The notes: generated by a model not told the origin, from the sequence alone. Numbered from the stretch's first letter, positions 1 through 9,715 are shown. The stretch is DNA of 38,596 nt from Clostridia bacterium (GCA_017428085.1 JAFRRP010000049.1:1-38596), one strand, 5' to 3'. Program-made: numbers and translations.

Positions 1-68
1 ACGGCGGCGAGGCGCAGACCGTCCCGTTTGCCGCGGGCGAGACAAAGACGTTCACGTTCGCAAGATAA
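1..68 (+). CDS. C-terminal end of an unidentified protein (partial)
   Basis: The reading frame is open from the left edge and stops with TAA at 66-68, giving 21 visible residues that end in GETKTFTFAR. Alternating Thr/Phe after a Gly-Glu turn resembles the last strand of a beta-sandwich (Fn3-like) domain, as found at the ends of GH3 enzymes and cell-surface proteins. That likeness is too short to assign a family. A strong terminator follows 60 bases later, which supports this being a real gene end. Confidence 0.5.
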   Translation, partial: GGEAQTVPFAAGETKTFTFAR

Positions 69-132
69 ACGGAGGAACTTCGTTGTTTTTTGCGTTCAAA
101 CGGATCTTTCCCTTCCGTTTTACAAAAAATGC

Positions 133-169
133 GGGCATATGGCGGCGTTTCGCCATATGTCCGTTTTTT
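133..169. terminator. Bidirectional intrinsic terminator
   Basis: A 12-bp stem (133-144 with 151-162, one G-T pair) around a 6-base loop is followed by six T on the plus strand and preceded by six A. It can therefore stop the plus-strand partial gene and the convergent minus-strand GH3 gene. Confidence 0.85.
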
Positions 170-241
170 GTGATGGTTTTACTTGTTTTTGTGCAATGCC
201 GCGCGGGAATGCTGTGGCGTTGGTATTTTGACCGGGCTTTT

Positions 242-2365
242 TTACGGCCCCTTGCCTTCATGGCCGTTATCCCCGAAGGCGATCGACCCGGCGGGCAGAA
301 GGTCCCGGCCGTTTTCGGTGACGGAGAAGGCGTAGACCGGGTCCCGGACGAAGGACTTTTGCTCCTCGGACCAGAACCGCAGGTCCTCCGCGTCGACCGG
401 TACGGCGACCGTCTTCGTCTCCCCTGCGGCGAGGCGTACCCGGCAAAAGCCCTTGAGCAGCCGGACCGGACGGTCGTATTTCGCCCCCCGGGAGGAGGCG
501 TACACCTGTACCACGGCGTCGCCGGGACGGTCGCCGGTATTCCTGACCGTGACGGCGACGGTCACGCCCGATCCCGTTTTCTCCGTTTTCGGGTCGGACA
601 GTGAAAAGGCGGTATAGGACAGCCCGAAACCGAAGGGGAATTGTACGGGCTTTTTGGTTTTGTCGAACAGGGTATAACCGTGGTAATACCCGTAGCGGAT
701 GTCCTTGTTCTCGCTGCCCACGTGCAGGAAGGAGGGGTAGTCCGCTTCCTTTTCCGCGATCGTGAAGGGCAGCCGCCCGCCCGGGTTCTCGTCGCCGCTG
801 AGGATATCCGCCAGGGCGTTGCCGCCCTCCATGCCGCTGTAAAAGGACATGAGGATTGCGTCCGCCAGACCGGACCACTCGCGGATCACGAAGGCGCTGC
901 CGCCCATGACGTTGACGATCAGTTTTTTGCCCGTTTTCGCCAGCGCGCGGATCAGGGCGACGTCCTCCGGCGGCAGCCGCAGGTCCGCCCGGTCGCCGCC
1001 GCTGCCCCGGGGCTTCTTTTTGATATCGCCCATGTTGACGAGAAATTCGCCCTCCTGCAGCCAGTCGCTGCCCACGCAGGCGACGATATAGTCGCAGTCT
1101 TTGGCGGCGGCGACTGCCTTTTTGACGCGGCAGCCGTTGTAACAGACTGCGTTTTCCTTGCCTAAGCGCTTTTGCAGCCCTTCATAAGGGGTGACCGTAT
1201 AGGGGCTGTAGACCTGGCTGCTGCCGTGGTCGCCCACGTTTTTGGTGTCGGCGTAACGGCCCACCACGGCTATCTTCGCGTTTTCCGGCAGCGGCAGAAC
1301 GCCGTCCCTGTTCTGCAGCAGCACCGTGCCCCTGACGGCCGCCTCCCGTGCCAGCGCGATATGCGCCGGGGAGAGGATCACGTTTTGCGGCGCTTCCTTT
1401 TGCCGCGGCAGCGTGGCGATCAGCGCCCGCAGGACGCGTTCCGCCGCCCGGTCCACCTGCGCCATGGTGATTTTTCCCTTCCGCAGCGCCGCGCCCAGCA
1501 GCGCGTAGCGGAACAGGTACGGCATTTCCACGTCCATTCCCGCCGCCAGCGAGCGCGGGCCGTCGTAGATCCCGAAGACGAAATCGGAAAGGGTAAAGCC
1601 TTCAAATCCCCATTCGCCGCGCAGGATATCGGTCAGCAGCCGTTCGTTCTCGCAGCAGTAGGTCCCGTTGACGCGGTTGTACGCGCCCATGATCGACATG
1701 GCCCCCGCGTCGATACATTTTTTGAAATGGGGCAAATAAACGTCGTACAGCGCCGCGTCGTCGCACACGGCGTTCACGCTGAAGCGCAGGTCCTCGATGC
1801 TGTTGAGGGCGTAGTGCTTGGGGCAGGCGATCACGCCGCTTTCCTGCATGGCGCGGGTCAGCGCCGCGCCCATGCGGCCCAGCAGGTACGGGTCCTCGCC
1901 GTAGGTCTCCTGCGCCCGGCCCCACATGGGCTGGCGCAGCAGGTTGATGCAGATTCCGGCAAACAGGTTCGCGCCGCCGGCGACCGCTTCGTCCGCCATC
2001 GCCAGACCGATGCGGTATTCCAGCTCGTCGTCAAAACTCGCTCCGCGCAGCATGGGGACCGGGAAGCAGGTCCCATGGCGCATCACGATCCCCCGGGGGC
2101 CGTCGGTGAACAGCACGGGCGGCACGCCCAGCCGCTTGCAGCCGCCGGCGGGATAGGCCTCGCCGTTGTAATAGCGCCCCTTTGTGAGAAAATTTTTGGC
2201 CGTCACGCCCATCGCGCGCCCCTGCAGCAGCCGCAGCTTTTCGGCGGTCGTCATTTCCTCCCGCAGCAGCGAAGCCGCGCGGCGCAGCGTCCCTGCCGTC
2301 GGGTCGGCCCGGTACATGTTTACGGCTTCCTGAAAATCCATCCCGTTCTGTTTTCCTTTCCTCAT
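242..2365 (-). CDS. Glycoside hydrolase family 3 (beta-glucosidase-like)
   Basis: A 707-residue GH3 enzyme that probably releases terminal sugars from beta-linked oligosaccharides. The order is the N-terminal (beta/alpha)8 domain, the alpha/beta sandwich, then a C-terminal fibronectin III-like domain. The nucleophile Asp lies in the GFTLSDF segment (D261), and the conserved KHY and GEDPYLLGR segments are present. No signal peptide is visible, so it is probably cytoplasmic and acts on imported glycans. The first ATG has AGAGGTGG 9 bases upstream; a second ATG eight codons later (MDFQEAV) is also possible. It is transcribed divergently from the MFS-lyase pair. Substrate specificity cannot be read from the sequence. 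Confidence 0.93.
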   Translation of the reverse strand: MRKGKQNGMDFQEAVNMYRADPTAGTLRRAASLLREEMTTAEKLRLLQGRAMGVTAKNFLTKGRYYNGEAYPAGGCKRLGVPPVLFTDGPRGIVMRHGTCFPVPMLRGASFDDELEYRIGLAMADEAVAGGANLFAGICINLLRQPMWGRAQETYGEDPYLLGRMGAALTRAMQESGVIACPKHYALNSIEDLRFSVNAVCDDAALYDVYLPHFKKCIDAGAMSIMGAYNRVNGTYCCENERLLTDILRGEWGFEGFTLSDFVFGIYDGPRSLAAGMDVEMPYLFRYALLGAALRKGKITMAQVDRAAERVLRALIATLPRQKEAPQNVILSPAHIALAREAAVRGTVLLQNRDGVLPLPENAKIAVVGRYADTKNVGDHGSSQVYSPYTVTPYEGLQKRLGKENAVCYNGCRVKKAVAAAKDCDYIVACVGSDWLQEGEFLVNMGDIKKKPRGSGGDRADLRLPPEDVALIRALAKTGKKLIVNVMGGSAFVIREWSGLADAILMSFYSGMEGGNALADILSGDENPGGRLPFTIAEKEADYPSFLHVGSENKDIRYGYYHGYTLFDKTKKPVQFPFGFGLSYTAFSLSDPKTEKTGSGVTVAVTVRNTGDRPGDAVVQVYASSRGAKYDRPVRLLKGFCRVRLAAGETKTVAVPVDAEDLRFWSEEQKSFVRDPVYAFSVTENGRDLLPAGSIAFGDNGHEGKGP

Positions 2366-2401
2366 TTTCGCGATCCACCTCTGCCTGCCTGTTATAATTG
2401 A

Positions 2402-2430
2402 ATTTTATAAGAAAAACACACGCATTGCAA
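2402..2430 (-). promoter_or_regulatory. Promoter of the GH3 gene
   Basis: On the minus strand, TTGCAA (2425-2430) is followed by a 17-base spacer and TAAAAT (2402-2407). The start codon lies 37 bases further on. No equally clear promoter is seen for the divergent MFS gene in the same intergenic space. Confidence 0.55.
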
Positions 2431-2493
2431 TCTTTTTGTTGAATTCTTCGCAAAAATATGGTTCAATAGAAGAGGAACAAAGGGGGCTTGTCC

Positions 2494-3942
2494 GTGAAAA
2501 GAGTACCCGATCCCGAAAAAGCCGCCCGCGAGATCGCGCGGCGGGAAAAACAGCTGGCGGGGCCGCGGGGAAGATTTTATTTCCCGTACCTCATTTTTAT
2601 CGTCTGCCTCGTGTATATCACCGACGAGATCGCTTCGCATATCGGCACGCTGATGAAGACCGAGATCGCGAACGATATGCTCTCCCATTTCGGGGAGTCA
2701 AGCGTCGGCATGCTGGATATCCTTTCCGTGGTATCGGTGCCCTTTCTCACCCTCGGGATGCTCTACAAGCCTCTTTCCGACCGGTTCGGCCGAAAGCCGT
2801 TCCTCGTCGTCAACACCTTCGGTATGTCTCTCGGGCTGCTGATCATTTACTTGTCAAACAGCATTGCCGTGTACGTGCTGGGCGCGTGCGTGATCCAGTT
2901 TTTCGTCCCGCATGATATGCAGGCCGTCTATATCATGGAAACGGCCCCCGCCAGGCACCGCGCGAAGCTCTATTCCGCGGTCAAATGCGTGGCGATGCTG
3001 GGCATGCTGGCGGTGCCGCTGCTGCGGCGTTGCCTGATGCGGGAAACGAGCCAGTGGCGAAAGGTATATCTGATCCCCGCCGTCGTTGGGCTTGTCACGA
3101 GCCTCATCGCGCTGCTGCTGGCGAAGGAGACGGACGCCTTCAACCGTTCCCGTATCAACTATCTGCGCGGCGATACCGCCGAAAACGGGACGGATGCTTC
3201 GGGCGGCGTGATCCCTGCGCTGAAATTCGTGTGGCGGCACAGGCAGCTCCGCTGGCTTTACATCGCCGTGGCGTTCGCCGAGGCGGGCTACCTGCTGACG
3301 GTGGATTATCAGGTCGTCATCACCTACGGCTACGCGCAGCACTTCCTGCGGCAGGGGCTGTTCCCCGATCTGGCCGCCGCCGTGGAAAGCGTCGGCGTCC
3401 ATCAGGTGACCGCCGCCCTGTTCCTGTACCCGGTGGGCTGCGCGCTGGGCCATCTGCTGCCGGGGTTCGTGGCGGACCGCAAAAGCCGGAAGGCCGCCGC
3501 CCTGTTTTCTTCTCTGGCGGCCGTGGCCTTCTTTCTCGGCTTTATGCTCGGCTCCCGCGCGGGGCTGCCGCCGTACCTTGTCGGCTTTTTCAGCGGCGCG
3601 TGCGTCGGCTTCTTCTGGTCCAACGTCGATATCATCAACATGATGACGGGGGAATCCTCCCCCACGGCGCTGCGGTCGTCCATCCTGGCTACGGTCAGCG
3701 TGGCCACGGGGGGCGGCGTGGCGGTTTCCTACGCCGTCACCATCCCGCTGCTGACAAAGCTGGGCAACGCCTCCGCGGGGCCCGTGCTGCTGTGCGTGGC
3801 GGTTCCCAGCCTGATCGCCGCTTTCGCGGTCCTTGCCGCCAAAACGCACGACACCAGAGGCGTGGATCTGACCGCCGTCAAGGGCGACGAATGGGACGGC
3901 CCGGCGGAAGAAAAAACAGAAAATCAATTGCCTGAATCATAG
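2494..3942 (+). CDS. MFS transporter
   Basis: A 482-residue polytopic membrane protein of the major facilitator superfamily. The motif A signature DRFGRKPF follows an early transmembrane pair, and a second cytoplasmic loop (VADRKSRK) marks the second half, as expected for 12 helices. The GTG at 2494 is chosen because AGGGGG ends 7 bases before it; the TTG two codons earlier is only one base from that site. The stop lies 17 bases before the polysaccharide lyase gene, so the two are probably co-transcribed and this permease may import the lyase products. The substrate is inferred from context only. Confidence 0.85.
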   Translation: MKRVPDPEKAAREIARREKQLAGPRGRFYFPYLIFIVCLVYITDEIASHIGTLMKTEIANDMLSHFGESSVGMLDILSVVSVPFLTLGMLYKPLSDRFGRKPFLVVNTFGMSLGLLIIYLSNSIAVYVLGACVIQFFVPHDMQAVYIMETAPARHRAKLYSAVKCVAMLGMLAVPLLRRCLMRETSQWRKVYLIPAVVGLVTSLIALLLAKETDAFNRSRINYLRGDTAENGTDASGGVIPALKFVWRHRQLRWLYIAVAFAEAGYLLTVDYQVVITYGYAQHFLRQGLFPDLAAAVESVGVHQVTAALFLYPVGCALGHLLPGFVADRKSRKAAALFSSLAAVAFFLGFMLGSRAGLPPYLVGFFSGACVGFFWSNVDIINMMTGESSPTALRSSILATVSVATGGGVAVSYAVTIPLLTKLGNASAGPVLLCVAVPSLIAAFAVLAAKTHDTRGVDLTAVKGDEWDGPAEEKTENQLPES

Positions 3943-3959
3943 AATTTGGAGGGATCGAT

Positions 3960-5852
3960 ATGATCGCAACGGTACAAAAATTTATCAGCATGCTTCTCGT
4001 TACACTGATGATTTTCTTCTCCACGTATTTCGGCGCGGGAAACAGGGCTTCGGTCGACGCCGTCGGCGAAAATATCGCCGAAGGGCTGCTCAGCGGCTCC
4101 CTTGCGCCCTTTTCCGGCCCGGATATCTACGATCCCGACACGATCCGGTCGCTGATCGCGGAGGACGCGGACGGCAACTGCTGTTTCACCGATATCGACT
4201 ACGGCAATCAGGACCGTGCCGTGTGGCCCGCCGCCAGACACCTGACCAGGACCGAACGGCTGGCGATCCTGTTCCGGCAGGAGGCGGATCCCGACGCCAA
4301 AGCGGCGTATAAAGACCTGATCGTGAAGCTGCTGGCCCACTGGATCAAAAATGATTACAATAACCCGAACTGGTGGCACAACAAGCTTTCCAACCCGAAT
4401 ATCCTGGGCGAGATCGGCGTGCTGATGAAGGGCGAGCTGGACGCCGGACAGCTGCGCGAGCTGGCGGTGCTGGTGGGACGCGGCTGCTACTCCGTGGATC
4501 CCACGCTGCGCGCGTATACCGGCGCCAACGCGGTGGATATCGCCATGTCCTCCATCAAATTCGGGGTGCTTACCGGCTACGCCTCCGCCATCAAGTCCGC
4601 GATGCGCGTGGTGTCAAGCGCGCTGGACTACTCGCTTTCGGAGGGCATCAAGAAGGACGGCACCTTCTTCCAGCACGGCAACCGGCTGTATATGGGCGGC
4701 TACGGCATCGTCTTCCTCAGCGGCATGGCAAAGGTCATCGGCATGATCGGCGGCACGGATTTCATGCTCTCCGGCAGCCGGCTGGAGCCCATGACCGCGT
4801 TCATCCTGAAGGGCCTCAGAACGGCGAGCTTCGGCAACATCCTCGACCCCACGGTGATGGGCCGGTCGGTCTCCCGCCCCAACGCGCAGCCGCTTCCCGG
4901 CATGGTGTCCACGCTACGGAAGCTGGCCGATACCGAGGGTATCCCCCACCGGGAGGAAATCATGGCGTACGCGGCCTCCATCGAAAGCAACACCAAGCAG
5001 AACTACGGGCTGCATTATTTTGACGACGCCAAATTCCTGGTCGTCAACAACGAGGATTTCTATTTCAGCTTCCGCGGCGGCGATAACCTCATGTACTATT
5101 CGGAGATCACCAACGACGAGAACATCCTCTGCTACAATTCCACCATTCCGGGCGTGACCACGATCATGCATACGGGCAACGAGTATCTCAACATCAGCCC
5201 GCTGTACGACTATTCCGCCGTCCCCGGCACCACGGCCGTTCCCGAAACGGACGAGGAGATCGCCGCCCATGACGACGCCACCTACCGTTCCCTGACCGGT
5301 ATCTACGGCGGCAAGGTCGCCGACGGCGCGGCTGTCTCGTTTGCGAAGACGAAGCACGAGGGGATCGATATGACGGTTTCCTGCTTCGCGACCGATAACG
5401 CGGTGATCCTGCTGGGTGCGGGCATGAAAAACGACAGCGGCAAGCCGATGGTCACCACCCTTGACCAGTCGTATTACGCGGGCGATTTCGTGCAGGACGG
5501 CAATACGGTGATCCACAACGGCATCAAGTACGAGCTGCTGGAGGGCGACGCGCTGCTGGCTAAAAACGAGCACCGCGCGGGCTCCTGGCGGCGGAACAAC
5601 CTGACGCTGGCGGATATCGCGGCGGAGGGGGATATCTTCACCGTGTATACGGAAAACACCGGTTCCTATGCGTACACCGTGATGGAGGAGAACACCGACG
5701 CGCGGTTTGAGGTGATCGTGAACACCCCGTCCGTACAGGCGGTCCGGCTGCCGGACGGCAGGGTCGCCGCGGCGTTTTATTCCGCGGGCTGCTTCAGCGA
5801 CAACGGCAGAACCTATGTGGGCGTGATCGGCACGGCAAAGATATTTGATTGA
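3960..5852 (+). CDS. Polysaccharide lyase family 8 (hyaluronate/chondroitin/xanthan lyase family)
   Basis: A 630-residue protein with an N-terminal hydrophobic segment (residues about 7-26; signal peptide or anchor), so it is exported. PL8 enzymes cleave uronate-containing polysaccharides by beta-elimination. An (alpha/alpha) toroid with the NWWHNKL aromatic patch is followed by FFQHGNRLYMGGYG, placing the catalytic His at 239 and Tyr at 248, the same 9-residue separation as in streptococcal hyaluronate lyase. A beta-sandwich half follows. The usual INN segment after the aromatic patch reads ILG here, so the supporting Asn may be missing. It is shorter than typical streptococcal enzymes. GGAGGG precedes the ATG. 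It is in an operon with the upstream MFS transporter. Confidence 0.85.
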   Translation: MIATVQKFISMLLVTLMIFFSTYFGAGNRASVDAVGENIAEGLLSGSLAPFSGPDIYDPDTIRSLIAEDADGNCCFTDIDYGNQDRAVWPAARHLTRTERLAILFRQEADPDAKAAYKDLIVKLLAHWIKNDYNNPNWWHNKLSNPNILGEIGVLMKGELDAGQLRELAVLVGRGCYSVDPTLRAYTGANAVDIAMSSIKFGVLTGYASAIKSAMRVVSSALDYSLSEGIKKDGTFFQHGNRLYMGGYGIVFLSGMAKVIGMIGGTDFMLSGSRLEPMTAFILKGLRTASFGNILDPTVMGRSVSRPNAQPLPGMVSTLRKLADTEGIPHREEIMAYAASIESNTKQNYGLHYFDDAKFLVVNNEDFYFSFRGGDNLMYYSEITNDENILCYNSTIPGVTTIMHTGNEYLNISPLYDYSAVPGTTAVPETDEEIAAHDDATYRSLTGIYGGKVADGAAVSFAKTKHEGIDMTVSCFATDNAVILLGAGMKNDSGKPMVTTLDQSYYAGDFVQDGNTVIHNGIKYELLEGDALLAKNEHRAGSWRRNNLTLADIAAEGDIFTVYTENTGSYAYTVMEENTDARFEVIVNTPSVQAVRLPDGRVAAAFYSAGCFSDNGRTYVGVIGTAKIFD

Positions 5853-5896
5853 CGGCAACGGACCCGCGAAACTGTCTTTCACGAACAACAGAAAAA

Positions 5897-5932
5897 CTGC
5901 CGGAGCGCGACAGGCGTCCCGGCAGCTTTTTT
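5897..5932. terminator. Bidirectional terminator between convergent genes
   Basis: A GC-rich 7-bp stem (5897-5903 with 5919-5925) is preceded by five A and followed by C and six T. It serves the PL8 gene and, in reverse, the ceramidase-like gene that converges on it. Confidence 0.75.
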
Positions 5933-5962
5933 GTTTCTTTACAATGTGGGGAAAATCGGAGC

Positions 5963-7837
5963 TTATCCTCCGGTCTTTTCGTTTACCAGCTCGTAGAAAT
6001 TGCCGATGAAGGTGGAACCGGCGCGCCGCCCGTAGGAGATCAGGCACCAGGTGTCGCTGTCCAGCTTGCCGGTGTTCCCGTTGTACTGCAGGCCCGCCAT
6101 CACGAAGTTGGCGTCGTTGGCCACGTACCCCGCGGCGTCGTTCATCAGGTCGAAAACGATCACGTTCTCGCCCAGTACCTCGCGGATCGCCTTGTAGGGG
6201 AAGCCCGCGATGCCGTCGCCGCCCTTGAGCAGTTCCGTGAAGGTCTCGCCGGGGCTAAGGTACACTTTCAGGGTGTCGCCCAGCTCCATGTAGCCCACCT
6301 CGGTCACGGTGTAATACTGCCCGAGGTACGAGCGCAGCATCAGGTTGTCCGCGATGGCGGTCTTGCCGAGGATGGCGACCACGTTGTTGTCGATGGGGCA
6401 GAAGAACTGTTTGTGCGCGATGTTCAGCAGCGGCTTGACCTCGACCGCCTCCACGGTGGGCAGGCCGTCGTACCACTTGGTATAGCCCTCGCGGTCACCG
6501 TATTCCGCAATGCCCAGCCGGTCGCCGGTGGTCGCGTTCAGGCGGACGCGCTCTTCCCGCGTCATGTTCAGCCCCAGCGTGAGATAGCCCATCTCGTAGC
6601 CGTAGCGCACGGCGGTGGAATGGGCGTCCGTATCCAGCCCGTTGTCGTTGGACCTGCTTCGGCCGGAGGTGACGGTGCCCACGTTGCCCTGAATGAAGAT
6701 GAAGTTGTACCCGGCGGCGTTGGCGACCTTTTCCATATACCAGATGAAATCCGCGCTGAGCTTTTTGTCAAAGCCCTTTTTGCCGTTCTCGTCCACGTAG
6801 GAATCCCAGTCGTAGCTGGCGGATTCCGGATGGCAGCCGAAGGTGGCGATCAGTGTGGGCGTTGCGTCCGCGTCGTCGGGCACGAATTCCAGCTTATACA
6901 GCGTATCGTCCACGCAGATGGGCGCGGTGCGGTCCCACACGTAGTCCTTGATGTTCACGGAGGAATACCAGAGGGTCCCCTCCGTCATGGCGGCGTACGC
7001 TTCCATGACGCTGTCTTTCGCGCCGTCGATGACCGCCTGCAAAAACGTGCGGTCCACGCCGTATTGGATCTCCTGCTGCATCATATTATTCAGCGCGTGG
7101 GTCACGGGCTTGTTCCAGACGCCCTGCGAGTCGATGCCGGTGTGGATGTGCGTGCAGTCCACGTTGATGCTGACGATGTCGTTTTGGGCGGCGAAGTCCG
7201 CCAGCGCCGCGCGGATCAGACGGACGTCCGCGTTGGCGAGGCCCATGGCATCCACGGCACAGAAGGCGGCGCAGCCCCGGCCGCTGCCGTCGTCCAGCAC
7301 GATCGTGCGCACGCGCAGCTCCTCGTCCTCGCCGTCGTCGTCCTTGTACATCTCCGTGCAGAATACGTCCGGCAGGTACGCGCCCTTGGCGTAGGGCTTT
7401 TCGCCGAAATCGGCGGGCATGACGCTCTTTTCGCTGTAACCCAGCCGCCATACCGCGTCCGCGGCGGGCTGCGTCAGGAACGTTTCCGTCCCGGCGTAAA
7501 AACCGCCGTAGCCGTCCAGATCGAAGGTCTCGTACCGCTGTACCGTTTTCGCGGCGGGCACCGCCATGGAAAGCGGCTTGGCGACGGCGATATTGATGAC
7601 GAGATCGGACAGCAGATTCAGCAGCTTTGCTGCGATCTGCTTGAATTTGGCCAGCGCCTGCTGCGAGCCGCTTTGGGTCTCGTCGACCGTCAGGTTGGCG
7701 AAGGGGTTGTACGCGTCGAACGCGCTGACGCCCTCCTGCGCGACGTCGGGCGACGCCGCGGCAAAACTCACGGACACGCTTCCGACCAGCAGGCACAGGC
7801 ACAGAAGCGCCGACAGGAAAATACGGATCTTTTTCAT
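5963..7837 (-). CDS. Secreted neutral/alkaline ceramidase-like hydrolase
   Basis: A 624-residue protein with a clear signal peptide (KK, then a hydrophobic stretch, then SFAAA). It resembles the N-terminal domain of neutral/alkaline non-lysosomal ceramidases, zinc hydrolases that release fatty acid from ceramide. The visible signatures are CAVDAMGL, the metal-binding-type THIHTG (H230, H232) and TFGCHPES, followed by a C-terminal beta-rich part. Divergent bacterial members of this fold have other or unknown substrates, so ceramide is only likely. It has AAAGGAG before the ATG, lies 68 bases downstream of the GPH symporter gene and is probably co-transcribed with it. Confidence 0.7.
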   Translation of the reverse strand: MKKIRIFLSALLCLCLLVGSVSVSFAAASPDVAQEGVSAFDAYNPFANLTVDETQSGSQQALAKFKQIAAKLLNLLSDLVINIAVAKPLSMAVPAAKTVQRYETFDLDGYGGFYAGTETFLTQPAADAVWRLGYSEKSVMPADFGEKPYAKGAYLPDVFCTEMYKDDDGEDEELRVRTIVLDDGSGRGCAAFCAVDAMGLANADVRLIRAALADFAAQNDIVSINVDCTHIHTGIDSQGVWNKPVTHALNNMMQQEIQYGVDRTFLQAVIDGAKDSVMEAYAAMTEGTLWYSSVNIKDYVWDRTAPICVDDTLYKLEFVPDDADATPTLIATFGCHPESASYDWDSYVDENGKKGFDKKLSADFIWYMEKVANAAGYNFIFIQGNVGTVTSGRSRSNDNGLDTDAHSTAVRYGYEMGYLTLGLNMTREERVRLNATTGDRLGIAEYGDREGYTKWYDGLPTVEAVEVKPLLNIAHKQFFCPIDNNVVAILGKTAIADNLMLRSYLGQYYTVTEVGYMELGDTLKVYLSPGETFTELLKGGDGIAGFPYKAIREVLGENVIVFDLMNDAAGYVANDANFVMAGLQYNGNTGKLDSDTWCLISYGRRAGSTFIGNFYELVNEKTGG

Positions 7838-7905
7838 AACGAACTCCTTTTCTCGGATCGAAACAATGGCGAGGGGACGTTTATTGACGGATGGGCGGAA
7901 CGGCT

Positions 7906-9414
7906 TCAGGGCGCGTCCCGGTCGGCGTTTACGCGGTCCACGTAAACGGAAACCATGCGGTCCCGGCGCTCGGAAAGCTCGTAGTACATCAAAGCTCGTT
8001 TTTTTCTGGTGATCGGCCAGAACAGCTTCGGCACAATGCCCAGCGCCCCGGTGACGGTGGGCATGATGGAACAGAGGATGAACTCCCAGCGTTTGGTCTT
8101 TTCGGTCTGCGTGCCGATCTTAAGGCCCTGCACGTAGCCGATCTTCTTCATCAGGATGTTGAAGACGGAGCCCTTTACCACGCCCTGCAGCTTCAGCACC
8201 AGGCTTTTTGCCACGCCCGTGGTGGCTTCCATCCGGTAGCCGCTTTTCCATTCGCAGTAGTCCATGGCCTCGTTCCAGAGATCCGCGTTGATGACCTTGT
8301 TGACGCCGAACAGCAGCTTGGCAAAAACCTCGCGGAAGCCGTAAACGATCAGCATGGGCTTCAGCTTGCTGTAATTGCGGTTGATGATGCCCGCCAGGAA
8401 AAAGAGGAGGCAGAGCGCGTCGCCGTAGATATCCGCGCCCACCCACAGGAACTTGGAGGAAAAGCGCTTGCGCAGCGGCGCCACAAAGGCATAGGAGATA
8501 CTGCCTACCGGCCCCGAGACAAGGCCGGCCAGCGCCAGCGCGGAGTTGATCATCGTGTCGGCGCCGTGGACGTCGATCCAGTAATCCCGTTCGCCCATGC
8601 CGATGGCGAAGTTGCCGAAGAAATCGGAAAGCGCCATCAGGAACACGGGATAATTCCGGATGATCGCCGTAAAGCCCTCTTTGATGTTGGGACGTTCGAT
8701 CGTCTGCGGTACGCGCTCTTTGGAGATCATAAAGAACCAGAACGTGAACGCGCAGGAGACCGCCGCGCAGCCCGTGCCCATGCCCATGAAAACAGACCGC
8801 AGCGGCGCTTTCCACCGGCCGGTGGAAACGAAATCGTATAAGATGCCCAGAACAAAGCTCGGCATATCCTCGCCCATCCAGCCGGTCAGCAGCTCCGCCA
8901 GCGTGATCAGGCGCACGCGTTCGTTGGGGTTGGGCGTGATGGTGCTCATATACCCGGCCCTTGCGATATCGGTAAAGGTGCCCGCCGTTTCGGTGATGAC
9001 GCCGAACAAAAAGTAAAAAATCAGCTTCGGCACGTAGGTCCCCGCGGTATTCGGGAAAAAGTACGGCAGGAACCAGTACAGCATCCCGATCAGCGACAGC
9101 GGGATCTGCATCGTCACCAGGAACGGGCGGAATTTGCCCAGCCGCGTCCGGGTGTTGTCCACCGCCGCGGAAATAAAGATATCGTTGACCACGTCCCACG
9201 CGCCGGTAAACAGGCCCACGATGGCGGAAATACCGAAGTCGATATTGACGACGTCCCAGATAAACCTGTTTTTGTAGCCGTTGATATTGAAGGAATTGGA
9301 CCAGTCGTTGAACAGATACGCGACGGTCTCCCTGGCGCCCACATAGTGATAGCTGCGAAACATGTTCCCGCTCAGCTCGCTTTGCGCGGCCGTCCGCGGT
9401 TTTTCGTCAGCCAT
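7906..9414 (-). CDS. GPH-type sugar:cation symporter (MFS superfamily)
   Basis: A 502-residue polytopic membrane protein resembling the glycoside-pentoside-hexuronide family (MelB/XylP type). Signs are the early YLFNDWSN segment, the GAWDVVNDIFI helix followed by the DNTRTRLGKFRPF loop, and a second half with a MDYCEWKSGYR stretch that is usual in clostridial GPH proteins. The ATG at 9414 is chosen because GGAGGCGACGGAGA precedes it; the frame is open 52 codons further upstream, but that part is low-complexity Arg-rich and spans the promoter leader. It is the first gene of a probable two-gene operon with the ceramidase-like hydrolase. Confidence 0.85.
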   Translation of the reverse strand: MADEKPRTAAQSELSGNMFRSYHYVGARETVAYLFNDWSNSFNINGYKNRFIWDVVNIDFGISAIVGLFTGAWDVVNDIFISAAVDNTRTRLGKFRPFLVTMQIPLSLIGMLYWFLPYFFPNTAGTYVPKLIFYFLFGVITETAGTFTDIARAGYMSTITPNPNERVRLITLAELLTGWMGEDMPSFVLGILYDFVSTGRWKAPLRSVFMGMGTGCAAVSCAFTFWFFMISKERVPQTIERPNIKEGFTAIIRNYPVFLMALSDFFGNFAIGMGERDYWIDVHGADTMINSALALAGLVSGPVGSISYAFVAPLRKRFSSKFLWVGADIYGDALCLLFFLAGIINRNYSKLKPMLIVYGFREVFAKLLFGVNKVINADLWNEAMDYCEWKSGYRMEATTGVAKSLVLKLQGVVKGSVFNILMKKIGYVQGLKIGTQTEKTKRWEFILCSIMPTVTGALGIVPKLFWPITRKKRALMYYELSERRDRMVSVYVDRVNADRDAP

Positions 9415-9534
9415 TCTCCGTCGCCTCCGTTCCTTTCGTCCCTGTCGCCGTATGGTTGCGGGCCCGTTCCCGTTTTTCCTGTTCGCGTTTCGATCTGCGA
9501 TCCGGGGCGTATGCGAACGCGGGATCGTAATTAA

Positions 9535-9563
9535 AATATAATGCATCCGATTCTTCTTGTCAA
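9535..9563 (-). promoter_or_regulatory. Promoter of the GPH symporter operon
   Basis: On the minus strand, TTGACA (9558-9563) precedes a 17-base spacer and TATATT (9535-9540). This is a near-consensus housekeeping promoter about 120 bases upstream of the start codon. Confidence 0.8.
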
Positions 9564-9636
9564 GCGACAAAGGCGGCCGGAGCTGATTTTGCGCGGGAAA
9601 AGGATCGTTTTTCGGGGGATCGGCGCAAGAATCCTG

Positions 9637-9665
9637 TTGCCGAACGGCGCGATATGTGGTAAAAT
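9637..9665 (+). promoter_or_regulatory. Promoter of the fucosidase operon
   Basis: TTGCCG (9637-9642), a 17-base spacer and TAAAAT (9660-9665) lie about 50 bases before the fucosidase start. Confidence 0.6.
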
Positions 9666-9715
9666 GACCGTGTCAGCAAAAAAAAAGAAATCTTGGCATG
9701 ACGAGGAGAATGAGG

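Noticed and set aside
2431..2493. A promoter for the MFS-lyase operon
   Set aside because: Several weak TTG and AT-rich hexamers occur, but no pair has both acceptable boxes and a 16-18 base spacer.
5849..7945. A 698-codon plus-strand open frame
   Set aside because: It lies antisense to the ceramidase-like gene, is Val/His-rich with no recognisable fold, and runs through a terminator.
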